Both the position numbers and the translations under genes were made by a program. From JABMPO01 sp964539785 (GTDB lineage Bacteria; Fidelibacterota; Marinisomatia; Marinisomatales; TCS56), in the NCBI GenBank assembly GCA_964539785.1, contig CAZIJQ010000047.1, positions 1 through 21,141 on the forward strand: a stretch of DNA of 21,141 bases, read 5' to 3'. The notes beneath the pieces were generated by a model. The model saw only the letters and a list, made by a program, of their open reading frames with translations, searched no databases and was not told where the DNA came from. The first letter of the stretch is position 1; the number at the start of each line of letters is the position of its first letter. Positions 1 to 8,202 of the stretch are shown one piece after another.

Positions 1-35
<35 letters not shown>

Positions 36-38
36 TCA

Positions 39-68
39 CTGGTTCGAATATCACATGTCGAAGACCAG
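39..68 (+). other. hairpin just downstream of the tRNA
   Basis: CTGGTTCGA (39-47) can pair with TCGA-AG-ACCAG (58-68), forming a 9-bp stem with a 2-nt bulge and a 10-nt loop. No T run follows, so a classical intrinsic terminator is not supported. It may assist tRNA 3' processing or termination. The rest of 69-243 contains no open frame or structure I can defend, and the promoter of the next gene must lie there. Confidence 0.3.
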
Positions 69-243
69 AATAGCGTAGTCATGTTTATGCAACGTAGTTC
101 TGAAAGGATGTAGTTGTGCCTAATATATTTCTACATTTTAGACCATCATGGTGAATTGATTTCATTTTTAGCTGTAAATTTTCATTTCTATTAATCAAAT
201 AGTAAACGGGTTTCATTGCAGAAAACCAAACTCAGAGCAAATT

Positions 244-2565
244 ATGAAAAATTTATCGCCGGTTGAACAAAGTTTCTTTACTAACTCAAATCGTAAAGAA
301 CCGACTTCTAAAATTCCATACATTCTGGTAGAAAATTTTCCTAAACTGGGATTTTTTACAGCCCTGCGGTTCCTCGAATGGGTCGGCGAGAACCCGGAAG
401 GGGTGATCAGCCTGCCGACCGGCAAAACTCCGGAATATTTTATCAGATGGGTTAACCATTTATTGGGGGATTGGAATGATAAAAGCCTTACCACTTTACG
501 CCATGCTAATGGTTTAACCCTGAAAAATAGACCGGCGTTAAATGGCCTGCATTTCGTTCAAATCGATGAATTCTTTCCCATCGACCCAAAACAGCATAAT
601 AGCTTTTTCCACTATGTTAATGAATATTATATAAAAGGCTTTGGCCTCGATCCAAAGCGGGCACAATTAATTAATTCCAGCCAGATTCCCACGGCCGAAA
701 ATCTACCGTTAGAATATATTTTTCCCGATTATCGGGTCGATCTGTCATTGAGGTACCGCGATTGTAGTAAGGAATTGGAATGCCGCCAGAAAGAAACAAT
801 ATTTATGGTGGACCAGTGGTGTTCGGAATACGAGCAGCAAATAAGGGAAAAGGGTGGCATTGGATTTTTTCTCGGGGGAATCGGACCGGATGGACATATA
901 GCTTTTAATGTTCGCGGCTCGGATCATAACTCGACTACTCGTTTGATGGAAACAAATTTTGAAACCCAGGCCGCCGCTGCCGGCGATCTTGGGGGGATCG
1001 AGATATCCGGTAATCGACTGGTTATCACAATTGGCCTGACAACGATTACTGCAAATCCGGCTGCTACTGCCATTATAATTGCCGCCGGGGAAGCTAAAGC
1101 GGAAATCGTTAAAGAATCTCTGGAAAGTGAACCCAACATCCGTTTACCGGCCACGGCTATTCATCAATTAGTTAATGGCCGGTTCTATCTAACCCGAGGG
1201 GCGGCCTCTAGCCTCACAGATAGCCTGGATGAGTATTATTTTGAAGGCGAGTGGGTGCCGGAAAAAACCAAACGATCGATTATTAGGTTAGCGGGAAAGC
1301 TAAATAAATATGGTCACCACCTTACAGTCAACGACCTGAAATCGGATCGCTATTGCTCAAAGATACCAAATCTAAATGACAAAACTGTTTCTGAAGTTCT
1401 GGTTGATTTAGTCGGCAAAATCGACCGTGGTTTGGATCTACCGGTTGATCAGCGAATCTACCACACTGGTCCCCATCATGACGATATTATGCTGGGCTAT
1501 GCTCCCCAGGTGATGCACCTGGTCCGCACACCCCGCAATTACCATCATTTTTCGATACTGACATCCGGTTTTACATCGGTAACTAATGCTTATGTTATCT
1601 CGGTACTCAGTGAGACTTTAAAACTACTGCAGACTGGTTTAATTCAGATGACCAATTATCCTGATTTCTTTGAGTCGGGCTATAAATTTAAACGCGACAA
1701 AGATGTCTATCATTATTTGAATAAAATTGCCTCCAGAAATCCCGCCGGTCAAAAACGGGGATTATGCCATCGGGTAGTCAGGGCATTGGTGGAAATCTAT
1801 GCCATTGATTCAAAAGACGAATTGGCATCAAAAATTGGTGACGTTATTACTTATCTGGAAAATTGTTACGATGGGGAGAAGAATCCCACTAAGATTCAGC
1901 GATTGAAGGGCATGATACGTGAATTCGAAGAAGAATTGGTATGGGCTCATCTCGGTGTGCGGGTGAGGGATGTCAGCCATCTCAGGCTGGGGTTTTATAC
2001 TGGGGATGTCTTTACTGAACAACCTGATCGAAAACGGGATATACCACCAATTTTGGAGCAATTGCAAACCTATAAACCAACTGTAATCACCCTGGCTCTG
2101 GATCCGGAGGGTAGCGGGCCCGATACCCATTATAAAGTATTGCAGGCAATTGCCGAGGCCGTTCGCGAATGGCAGAAAGAAGCCGATATTTCCGATCTGA
2201 AAATTTGGGGCTATCGAAATGTATGGTACCGTTTTAATCCGGCTGATGCTGATATTATCATTCCGGTTTCACTGAATACGTTAGCAGTGTTCCAATCAAT
2301 GTTTCTTGAGAGTTATTTAAGTCAGAAAGAAGCTTCTTTTCCCAGCTACGAATATGATGGACCTTTTAGTGATTTAGCCCAGCGAATCTGGGTCGAACAA
2401 CACCAGCAACTGGAATTATTATTGGGGAAAGACTTCTGGTATCAAAACGAGCATCCCCGGTTGCGTGCATCGCACGGCTTAATTTTCCTGAAAGAGCTCA
2501 CCGTAGCTGAATTTTTGAAAATGGCGCGCAATTTAGAAAAATCAATGGAAGGGCAGATTGGCTAA
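244..2565 (+). CDS. NagB-like deaminase fused to LmbE/PIG-L-type deacetylase
   Basis: This 773-aa protein has two parts. Residues about 20-340 resemble glucosamine-6-phosphate deaminase: QIDEF with Asp108 (equivalent to E. coli NagB Asp72) and GGIGPDGHIAFN with Asp216 and His218 (equivalent to Asp141 and His143). The catalytic Glu148 position is Val223 (FNVRGSD). Residues about 395-770 resemble the LmbE/PIG-L zinc N-deacetylases. PHHDD (His411 to Asp414) replaces the usual PHPDD, and a later DTH with His629 could supply the third zinc ligand. Similar long NagB-like proteins are known in Bacteroidetes. The expected role is processing of N-acetylated amino sugars in the cytoplasm, since no signal peptide is seen. 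The altered NagB site makes classical deaminase activity doubtful. The start is the first ATG in a long open frame, without a clear Shine-Dalgarno sequence. A 296-bp gap separates it from pta. Confidence 0.85.
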   Translation: MKNLSPVEQSFFTNSNRKEPTSKIPYILVENFPKLGFFTALRFLEWVGENPEGVISLPTGKTPEYFIRWVNHLLGDWNDKSLTTLRHANGLTLKNRPALNGLHFVQIDEFFPIDPKQHNSFFHYVNEYYIKGFGLDPKRAQLINSSQIPTAENLPLEYIFPDYRVDLSLRYRDCSKELECRQKETIFMVDQWCSEYEQQIREKGGIGFFLGGIGPDGHIAFNVRGSDHNSTTRLMETNFETQAAAAGDLGGIEISGNRLVITIGLTTITANPAATAIIIAAGEAKAEIVKESLESEPNIRLPATAIHQLVNGRFYLTRGAASSLTDSLDEYYFEGEWVPEKTKRSIIRLAGKLNKYGHHLTVNDLKSDRYCSKIPNLNDKTVSEVLVDLVGKIDRGLDLPVDQRIYHTGPHHDDIMLGYAPQVMHLVRTPRNYHHFSILTSGFTSVTNAYVISVLSETLKLLQTGLIQMTNYPDFFESGYKFKRDKDVYHYLNKIASRNPAGQKRGLCHRVVRALVEIYAIDSKDELASKIGDVITYLENCYDGEKNPTKIQRLKGMIREFEEELVWAHLGVRVRDVSHLRLGFYTGDVFTEQPDRKRDIPPILEQLQTYKPTVITLALDPEGSGPDTHYKVLQAIAEAVREWQKEADISDLKIWGYRNVWYRFNPADADIIIPVSLNTLAVFQSMFLESYLSQKEASFPSYEYDGPFSDLAQRIWVEQHQQLELLLGKDFWYQNEHPRLRASHGLIFLKELTVAEFLKMARNLEKSMEGQIG

Positions 2566-2576
2566 TAGAACCGCCT

Positions 2577-2591
2577 ATCAGCTTAGCTGAT
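2577..2591 (+). terminator. possible weak terminator hairpin after the NagB-LmbE gene
   Basis: ATCAGC (2577-2582) and GCTGAT (2586-2591) form a 6-bp hairpin with a 3-nt loop, 11 bp after the stop codon. A short T run follows about 10 nt further on (around 2603-2607). The stem is short and the T run is displaced, so this is a weak call. Confidence 0.25.
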
Positions 2592-2636
2592 TAGACGTTA
2601 GATTTTTCAAACCTTCATAGATAAGCCTTTTCACTA

Positions 2637-2660
2637 GTTGCAGCGCTCCTGCGTTGCAAC
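2637..2660. repeat. hairpin in the gap upstream of pta
   Basis: GTTGCAGCGC (2637-2646) and GCGTTGCAAC (2651-2660) form a 10-bp stem with one G-T pair and a TCCT loop. It is the strongest structure in the 296-bp gene-free stretch 2566-2861. Its role is unknown. It could be a terminator without a U tract, or a small interspersed element. Confidence 0.4.
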
Positions 2661-2796
2661 CTTTGCTGTTACACCGTCGAGCTGTATAGCGAGGAATGAA
2701 AGCTTATTAAGCGTTAAGTATTCCTTTTAATAGCAGCCTTTGCAGAAAAGTAGGGGCTTGCCGGTTAACTCCAGTCTTAAAGCAAATAAGAAAACA

Positions 2797-2829
2797 TTGT
2801 ATTTTTTACTTGATTAAGATGTATAGACA
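2797..2829 (+). promoter_or_regulatory. candidate promoter and GntR/UTRA-type operator upstream of pta
   Basis: The near-palindrome TGTATAGACA (2820-2829) resembles sites bound by HutC/NagR-type GntR regulators, which have TGTNTANACA-like cores. It coincides with a plausible -10 element (TGTATA or TATAGA). TTGTAT at 2797-2802 lies 17-19 bp upstream as a possible -35. The GntR-family gene three genes downstream makes autoregulation plausible. This is pattern matching only, since the FCB housekeeping promoter consensus differs from that of E. coli. Confidence 0.35.
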
Positions 2830-2861
2830 AGTTAACATCGATACGACTACATGAGAGTACA

Positions 2862-3863
2862 ATGGACTTGATCGAACACTTTATTCAAGCTGCACAACAA
2901 AATCCGGTCCGTATTGTATATCCCGAAGCGCATGATGAACGTATTTTGCGGGCTGCGGTCAGAGTATCAGAATTGAAAATAGCCAGACCAATTCTGGTGG
3001 GGAATAAAACAGAAATTACCTGTATTGCGAATGACCTCGAGCTTAATCTTGCAGGAATTGATATCCAGAACAATCAAGATGATCACCTGCTGAATACTTA
3101 TGCTGATTTGTATATTCAAAATCGGAAGATCAAGCCAACTATTGCTCGCCGATTGATCAAGAAACCGTTATCATTTGCAGGCATGATGGTCAAAGTGGGA
3201 GCTGCCGAAGGAATGGTTGCCGGTGTAGCCAACGCCACAACCTCAGTCATTCAAGCCGCATCGCTGACAATCGGTTTTGAACCGGGTATGTCTATTCCAT
3301 CAAGTTTTTTTATTATGATTATTCCCGATTATTATGGACAAATAGATTATCCAATTATATTTGCTGACTGCGCGGTGAATATCGATCCCACTTCTCAAGA
3401 ACTGGCAGAAATTGCAATCGCTTCCGGGGAAAATGCGGAAGTACTACTGGGAGTTGAACCACGAATTGCATTATTATCATTCGCTACCCAGGGTTCGGCT
3501 AATCACACCCGGGTCGATAAAGTTCGCGATACTGTCGCTATAGCCCGTGAGAAGGCTCCCCATTTGTTGATTGATGGCGAATTCCAGGCCGATGCGGCCT
3601 TGATGCCCCGAGTGGCAGCAAAAAAAGTGCAAGACAGTCTGGTGGCCGGTTCAGCCAATGTCTTGATATTTCCCGATCTTGATTCAGGAAATATTTCCTA
3701 TAAACTTGTCCAATATTTAGCTGGCAGCAAAGCCATAGGACCTATTCTGCAAGGGTTCGCCAGCCCAGTAAACGATATGTCCCGGGGTGCCAGCATAGAA
3801 GATTTAATCGCAGTCACGGCCATTACGGTCGTGCAAGCCCAAAACAAATCGACCAGCAGCTGA
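2862..3863 (+). CDS. pta: phosphate acetyltransferase
   Basis: This 333-aa protein interconverts acetyl-CoA plus phosphate with acetyl-phosphate plus CoA. It matches the short, single-domain form of the family. Recognisable blocks are the N-terminal RIVYPEAHDERIL, the middle LLSFATQGSANH, DGEFQADAA, ANVLIFPDLDSGN and the C-terminal GPILQGFASPVNDMSRG. The last contains the Ser-Arg pair used in catalysis. The start is the ATG at 2862, which leaves the usual short N terminus. The ackA start follows the stop by only 5 bp, so the two are almost certainly co-transcribed. In this neighbourhood the pair could activate acetate released from N-acetyl sugars, or run in the other direction for ATP formation. 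Confidence 0.95.
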   Translation: MDLIEHFIQAAQQNPVRIVYPEAHDERILRAAVRVSELKIARPILVGNKTEITCIANDLELNLAGIDIQNNQDDHLLNTYADLYIQNRKIKPTIARRLIKKPLSFAGMMVKVGAAEGMVAGVANATTSVIQAASLTIGFEPGMSIPSSFFIMIIPDYYGQIDYPIIFADCAVNIDPTSQELAEIAIASGENAEVLLGVEPRIALLSFATQGSANHTRVDKVRDTVAIAREKAPHLLIDGEFQADAALMPRVAAKKVQDSLVAGSANVLIFPDLDSGNISYKLVQYLAGSKAIGPILQGFASPVNDMSRGASIEDLIAVTAITVVQAQNKSTSS

Positions 3864-3868
3864 ATTGT

Positions 3869-5119
3869 ATGGTGATCAACACTAATGCAACTACACCGAG
3901 CGATGCGAAGATTCTGGTACTGAACTGTGGCAGTTCTTCCATCAAATATCGTCTTTATAGTATGCCCGTTGGTGATGTGCTTGCCAGCGGATCGGTCGAA
4001 CGGATCGGAGCAGGGAATTCCCAGGCCTCCCAGTTGGCCCATGGCCAGGAGCTAACTGTTTGGAGGCCAGTCTCCGATCATCAGGCTGGAATGTTCCTGA
4101 TTATTGAAATGCTGACCAATGCTGAAAAAGGAGCAATTGCTGACCTGTCGGAAATTAATGCCTGCGGACATCGGGTAGTTCATGGTGGAGAATCGTGTAC
4201 GGGATCAGTTTTAATTGATTCCCGGCTGGAGGCAGTTATCAAAGAAAATTTTGATCTGGCTCCACTGCACAACCCACCTAATCTGACCGGAATACGAGCT
4301 GCCCGGGAATTGTTCGGCGACATTCCGCAGGTGGCTTGTTTTGATACCGCTTTCCATCAGACAATTCCGGAAAAGGCATATCTGTATGGATTACCCTATG
4401 AATTGTATGAAGAATACCGGGTGCGACGGTATGGTTTTCATGGGACCAGTCACAGATATGTTGCCCGCCGAGCGGCGAGTATACTGAATCGCCATAAATA
4501 CGATGTCAATCTGATCACTTGTCATCTCGGAAATGGTTGTTCAATAGCTGCAATAAATAACGGGAAATCGATCGACACAAGTATGGGAATGACCCCTCTG
4601 GAAGGAGTTATGATGGGCACCCGGACCGGTGATCTGGATCCTGAAATAGGCTTTTTTCTGACCCGCCAAGGATTTTCTACGGCAGAAGTAAGTCGAATGT
4701 TTAATAAAAAATCCGGTTTATTGGGTATATCCGGTGTATCCAATGATGTCCGTGATTTGGAAGAAATGGCTGCTGCCGGTCATCAGCGAGCAGAACTGGC
4801 TTTGGAAATATTTGCCTATCGGATTCGAAAATATATTGGTAGTTATCTGACCATTTTGCCAAGCGTCGATGCCATCGTATTTACCGGCGGGATTGGTCAG
4901 AATGGTGGGCAGATGCGTACCCGGATAATATCAGATCTGGGACACTTAGGTATCGATCTTGATCAGGTTATAAATATTACCGGTCCAGCCGAAAGAATAA
5001 TCAGCAGTCCTGAGTCAAAAATAAAAATATTTGTAATTCCTACTAATGAGGAAGTGGCTATCGCCAGAGATACTTACAACATTGGAATTGAAAACCGGAT
5101 TCCAGAATTAACAATTTGA
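3869..5119 (+). CDS. ackA: acetate kinase
   Basis: This 416-aa protein catalyses acetate plus ATP to acetyl-phosphate plus ADP, and the reverse. Family motifs are present in order: ILVLNCGSSSIKY (phosphate loop and substrate Asn), GHRVVHGG (Arg), FDTAFH (catalytic Asp), YGFHGTSHRYV (His), GTRTGDLDP (Arg), IVFTGGIGQNG and IPTNEEVAIARD near the C terminus (metal-binding Glu). The N terminus is about 13 residues longer than in most homologues, which begin just before the ILVLNCG strand. No better in-frame ATG exists. The gene sits between pta and the acyl-carrier-protein gene, with gaps of 5 and 11 bp. Confidence 0.95.
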   Translation: MVINTNATTPSDAKILVLNCGSSSIKYRLYSMPVGDVLASGSVERIGAGNSQASQLAHGQELTVWRPVSDHQAGMFLIIEMLTNAEKGAIADLSEINACGHRVVHGGESCTGSVLIDSRLEAVIKENFDLAPLHNPPNLTGIRAARELFGDIPQVACFDTAFHQTIPEKAYLYGLPYELYEEYRVRRYGFHGTSHRYVARRAASILNRHKYDVNLITCHLGNGCSIAAINNGKSIDTSMGMTPLEGVMMGTRTGDLDPEIGFFLTRQGFSTAEVSRMFNKKSGLLGISGVSNDVRDLEEMAAAGHQRAELALEIFAYRIRKYIGSYLTILPSVDAIVFTGGIGQNGGQMRTRIISDLGHLGIDLDQVINITGPAERIISSPESKIKIFVIPTNEEVAIARDTYNIGIENRIPELTI

Positions 5120-5130
5120 AAGGGCAAATG

Positions 5131-5373
5131 ATGTCTGACACAATGGGAAGAATCAAGCAAGTAACTGCTGAATTATTGGGAATCGATATAAATCAGATCA
5201 ATGATGATTCGCGTTTTGTGGAAGATTTAGGCGCGGAATCGATTCAATCAATCGAATTAGTTGCGGCATTTGAAGAAGAATTTGATATCGAAATGGATGA
5301 AGATGCGGCCTTAGCAGTAACCAATGTCAGCAATGCTGCCGAGTTTATTGATAAAGTAATAGCTGCCATGTGA
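5131..5373 (+). CDS. acyl-carrier-protein-like protein
   Basis: This 80-aa acidic four-helix carrier protein contains DLGAESIQSIEL (residues 32-43). Ser37 is the probable phosphopantetheine attachment site, in an E-S-I context where fatty-acid-synthesis ACPs have D-S-L. The helix after it (EEEFDIEMDED) is the usual acidic recognition region. I chose the ATG at 5131, because GAAAGGG (5118-5124) lies about 6 nt upstream. The ATG at 5128 is equally possible, whereas an upstream TTG inside the ackA stop is unlikely. No fatty-acid synthesis gene is nearby. It lies between ackA and a GntR regulator, so it may be a dedicated carrier rather than the housekeeping AcpP. It could also simply be a divergent ACP of this phylum. 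Confidence 0.88.
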   Translation: MSDTMGRIKQVTAELLGIDINQINDDSRFVEDLGAESIQSIELVAAFEEEFDIEMDEDAALAVTNVSNAAEFIDKVIAAM

Positions 5374-5429
5374 TTTGTCCGGGATGTTACAAATAAAGTG
5401 TAAAAATAGGTTTATCTGCGAGGTATCAC

Positions 5430-6194
5430 ATGTCTAAAGCTCTAGCGAATTATTTTATCGATAAAAATTCTCACACACCAATTTATATCCAGGTCCGTGA
5501 TATTATCGTTAAAATGATCAAAGATAAACAATTGATGCCAGGTGCTAAAATTCCCAGTGAAAATGAATTATCGGCTGCATTTAATATCAGCCGCATGACG
5601 GTACGACAAGCTATACGTGAACTGGTTAAGGAAGAATATATCCACATCAAGCGCGGAGAAGGTACATTCGTAAATGACCTGCCCTCGCCACAAATGCTCA
5701 TTAAGCTGGAGGGGTTCTCGGCGGTGATGCATAAAATGGGCTATCATACCCATTCTAAAATTCTGAAAATTAAAAAGATAACCCACGTTATAAAGAAATA
5801 TGAATACGCTTATCGAGGACTGCGTGAGAAAACCGAAAAACCCATTGTTATGGTTCGCCGCTTGCGTTACCTCGAGGATATACCCTATTGTCTCGAGACA
5901 TCATTTTTAACCAACGTGGTCGGTGAAAAAATTCTGGAAACCGGTATGGATGAAAATATTTCCATTTATGGTTTCATCGAGCAGGAAGTAAATATCCATC
6001 TTTCAAGAGCCGAGCATATCATAGAACCGGCCCTGGCAAAAAATACTACCGCCGAATTACTGGATATTAAAGTAGGCAGTCCAATTCTATTTGTAAAGGG
6101 TACGACCTTTTCAATCGAAAATCGCCCGATTGAATATCTCGAGGGAGTATATCGCGGTGATAAATACAAACTCAATATAGATATAACAAAATAG
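5430..6194 (+). CDS. GntR-family regulator, HutC/NagR type (wHTH + UTRA)
   Basis: This 254-aa DNA-binding regulator has a winged helix at residues about 15-82 (IYIQVRDII, PGAKIPSENELS, MTVRQAIRELV, RGEGTFV). It is followed by a UTRA effector domain at residues about 95-250, ending in the characteristic PIEYLEGVYRGDKY. UTRA regulators sense small molecules, often sugar phosphates. NagR and DasR respond to glucosamine-6-phosphate or GlcNAc-6-phosphate. With nagB-type genes on both sides, an amino-sugar phosphate is the most likely ligand here (inference). GAGG about 6 nt upstream of the ATG supports the start. A candidate operator lies upstream of pta. The beta-helix gene follows after 9 bp. 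Confidence 0.9.
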   Translation: MSKALANYFIDKNSHTPIYIQVRDIIVKMIKDKQLMPGAKIPSENELSAAFNISRMTVRQAIRELVKEEYIHIKRGEGTFVNDLPSPQMLIKLEGFSAVMHKMGYHTHSKILKIKKITHVIKKYEYAYRGLREKTEKPIVMVRRLRYLEDIPYCLETSFLTNVVGEKILETGMDENISIYGFIEQEVNIHLSRAEHIIEPALAKNTTAELLDIKVGSPILFVKGTTFSIENRPIEYLEGVYRGDKYKLNIDITK

Positions 6195-6203
6195 ACCAGA
6201 CCG

Positions 6204-8186
6204 ATGGCCCCCCAATACCGAGCATTGACCACAGCTGAAATAGAAACATTGGTAGCAGGTGCTTCCTGTGCCGCTGACTGGGCCAAAGTATTGGTAAAAT
6301 CCGGTTTTATTCCCAATGCAATTCGGAATTGTGAGTTTTCCGGCCATATTAAAATCGGGAGTATTGGAAATGAGCTGAAACCAGCCGATCATATTCCCCG
6401 GCAATCCGGTTTGTTTAATGCTCGCTTGCACAATGTCATTATTGGGGATAATTGTCACATCGCAAATGTTCATGGCTGGTTGTACAATCTAAAACTTGAC
6501 GATTCAGTTATTATTGAAAATTGCGGCACTATTTCCTGTACCGGGGAAACCAGCTTTGGAAATGGCTGCGAGCTTGATGTCTTAAATGAAGGCGGTGGTA
6601 GAGAATTAAAAATCACCAGCCGCACCAGCGCCCAAATTGCCTATCTAAACGCATTGTATCGTGATCGCACGGCGTTGGTCGGTGCCCTCGATAAACTTGC
6701 TGAAGATTATTCTGATAACATCAAATCAGCGACCGCCTCAATTGGTAATAATACCAGGATTCAAAACTGCGCAGTCATAAAAAATGTAAAAATTGGTGAA
6801 GCTGCAGTGGTTGATGGTGCCAAATCCCTGATAAACGGAACTGTTGATTCTTCCAGCGCAGCACCAACTAATATTGGATCGGATGTGATCGCCGAAAATT
6901 TCATTATCCAGCAGGGAGCATCAGTCAAGGATGGTGCCATGCTTTCTAGTACTCTGGTTGGGGAGGGAAGCAGGATCGGAAAACAGTTTTCCGCCGAAAA
7001 TTCAGCGTTTTTTGCCAATTGTGAGGGTTATCATTCCGAAGCCTGCTCAATTCTGGCAGGTCCCTATACCGTTACCCACCATCGTTCGACTTTGCTGATT
7101 GCCGGAATGTTCTCCTTTTTCAATGCCGGTAGCGCAACCAATCAGTCCAATCATATGTACAAACTGGGACCGGTTCACCAGGGAATATTGGAACGGGGTA
7201 GCAAAACCGGCTCCGGTTCATATCTGCTTTGGCCGGCCAGGGTGGGTGCGTTCAGCGCCGTTATGGGTAAACACAATGCCAATTTCGATACTACGGATTT
7301 CCCTTTTTCATATGTTGATATCTTCAAAGGAAGATCAACCCTTATCCCTGGCATGAATTTTTTCACCGTTGGAACACTCCGGGACGGACTCAAATGGCCT
7401 CAGCGTGATCGCCGGCAGAATGATGACAAATTAGACTTATTGATTTTTGATGTTCTGTCGCCATTTACTGCCCAAAAAATGCTGCGCGGTAAAAAGATTA
7501 TGCAAGAGTTATACGAAAAGACGGTAAAAGGACAGGAATCCATTGTTTACAAAGGCATTCATATAAAACGTTTATTATTAAAAACCTGCCCCCGCTATTA
7601 TCAGATGGCATTGGATATGTATCTAGGCGAATTATTAATTCGTCATATCGAAGCGCTAGCTGCTGAAGATTTAACGGAAAGATTTGGCACCAGCGAGCCT
7701 GAAGGTGAGACGGGTACCGGGGAGTGGGTGGATATCAATGGATTATTATGCCGCCAATCCCGATTAGATCGTTTATTGCTGGAGATCGAATCCGGGCGGG
7801 TTAAATCATTTGATGATTTACAGGAAAAATTGAAAGCCATCCATACTGCCTATCGGGTTGATGAATGGAATTGGTATTTGAGTATTTTTTCCGAATTATA
7901 TGGTAAAGAGTTGTCGGCGGCCACCAAAGAAGATGTGAATGGGATACTGGACTTCTGGCAGAAGGCGTCCCGGAAATATTTGAATCTGGTGGCCAATGAC
8001 GCAAAAAAAGAATTCGAAGGCAATGTCCGTACCGGCTATGGAATCGATGGTAATCAGGCTGAAGATTTTACTGCTGTACGGGGTAATTATGAAGATAATA
8101 GTTTCATCCGGCAATTAAACCAACTTGTAGTTGAAATGGAACAACGTTATGAAACTGCCAAGACGATAATCAGAAAAAGTATGTAA
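6204..8186 (+). CDS. large left-handed beta-helix protein, DUF4954-like
   Basis: This 660-aa protein has no signal peptide. Residues about 75-125 and 178-300 carry irregular hexapeptide repeats of the left-handed beta-helix type (for example IGDNCHI, IGNNTRI, VKIGEAAVVDGA, IGSDVIA and GEGSRIG), the fold of sugar and acyl transferases such as LpxA and GlmU. Residues 285-400 form an unusually well-defined block rich in His and Asn (TVTHHRST, NQSNHMYKLGPVHQG, GKHNANFDTTDFPFSY) and probably contain the active or binding site. The last 250 residues look alpha-helical. I recognise it as resembling the DUF4954 proteins of Bacteroides and spirochaetes, whose function I do not know. It is encoded 9 bp after the regulator and 16 bp before nagB, so a role in amino-sugar metabolism is inferred. 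No nucleotidyltransferase domain is visible. Confidence 0.8.
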   Translation: MAPQYRALTTAEIETLVAGASCAADWAKVLVKSGFIPNAIRNCEFSGHIKIGSIGNELKPADHIPRQSGLFNARLHNVIIGDNCHIANVHGWLYNLKLDDSVIIENCGTISCTGETSFGNGCELDVLNEGGGRELKITSRTSAQIAYLNALYRDRTALVGALDKLAEDYSDNIKSATASIGNNTRIQNCAVIKNVKIGEAAVVDGAKSLINGTVDSSSAAPTNIGSDVIAENFIIQQGASVKDGAMLSSTLVGEGSRIGKQFSAENSAFFANCEGYHSEACSILAGPYTVTHHRSTLLIAGMFSFFNAGSATNQSNHMYKLGPVHQGILERGSKTGSGSYLLWPARVGAFSAVMGKHNANFDTTDFPFSYVDIFKGRSTLIPGMNFFTVGTLRDGLKWPQRDRRQNDDKLDLLIFDVLSPFTAQKMLRGKKIMQELYEKTVKGQESIVYKGIHIKRLLLKTCPRYYQMALDMYLGELLIRHIEALAAEDLTERFGTSEPEGETGTGEWVDINGLLCRQSRLDRLLLEIESGRVKSFDDLQEKLKAIHTAYRVDEWNWYLSIFSELYGKELSAATKEDVNGILDFWQKASRKYLNLVANDAKKEFEGNVRTGYGIDGNQAEDFTAVRGNYEDNSFIRQLNQLVVEMEQRYETAKTIIRKSM

Positions 8187-8202
8187 CTAACCGGAGCTAT
8201 TT

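Noticed and set aside
133..152. TAGACCA followed by the palindrome ACCATCATGGT upstream of the first gene, considered as a DasR/NagR operator.
   Set aside because: Only one half-site resembles the consensus, and the other half does not match.
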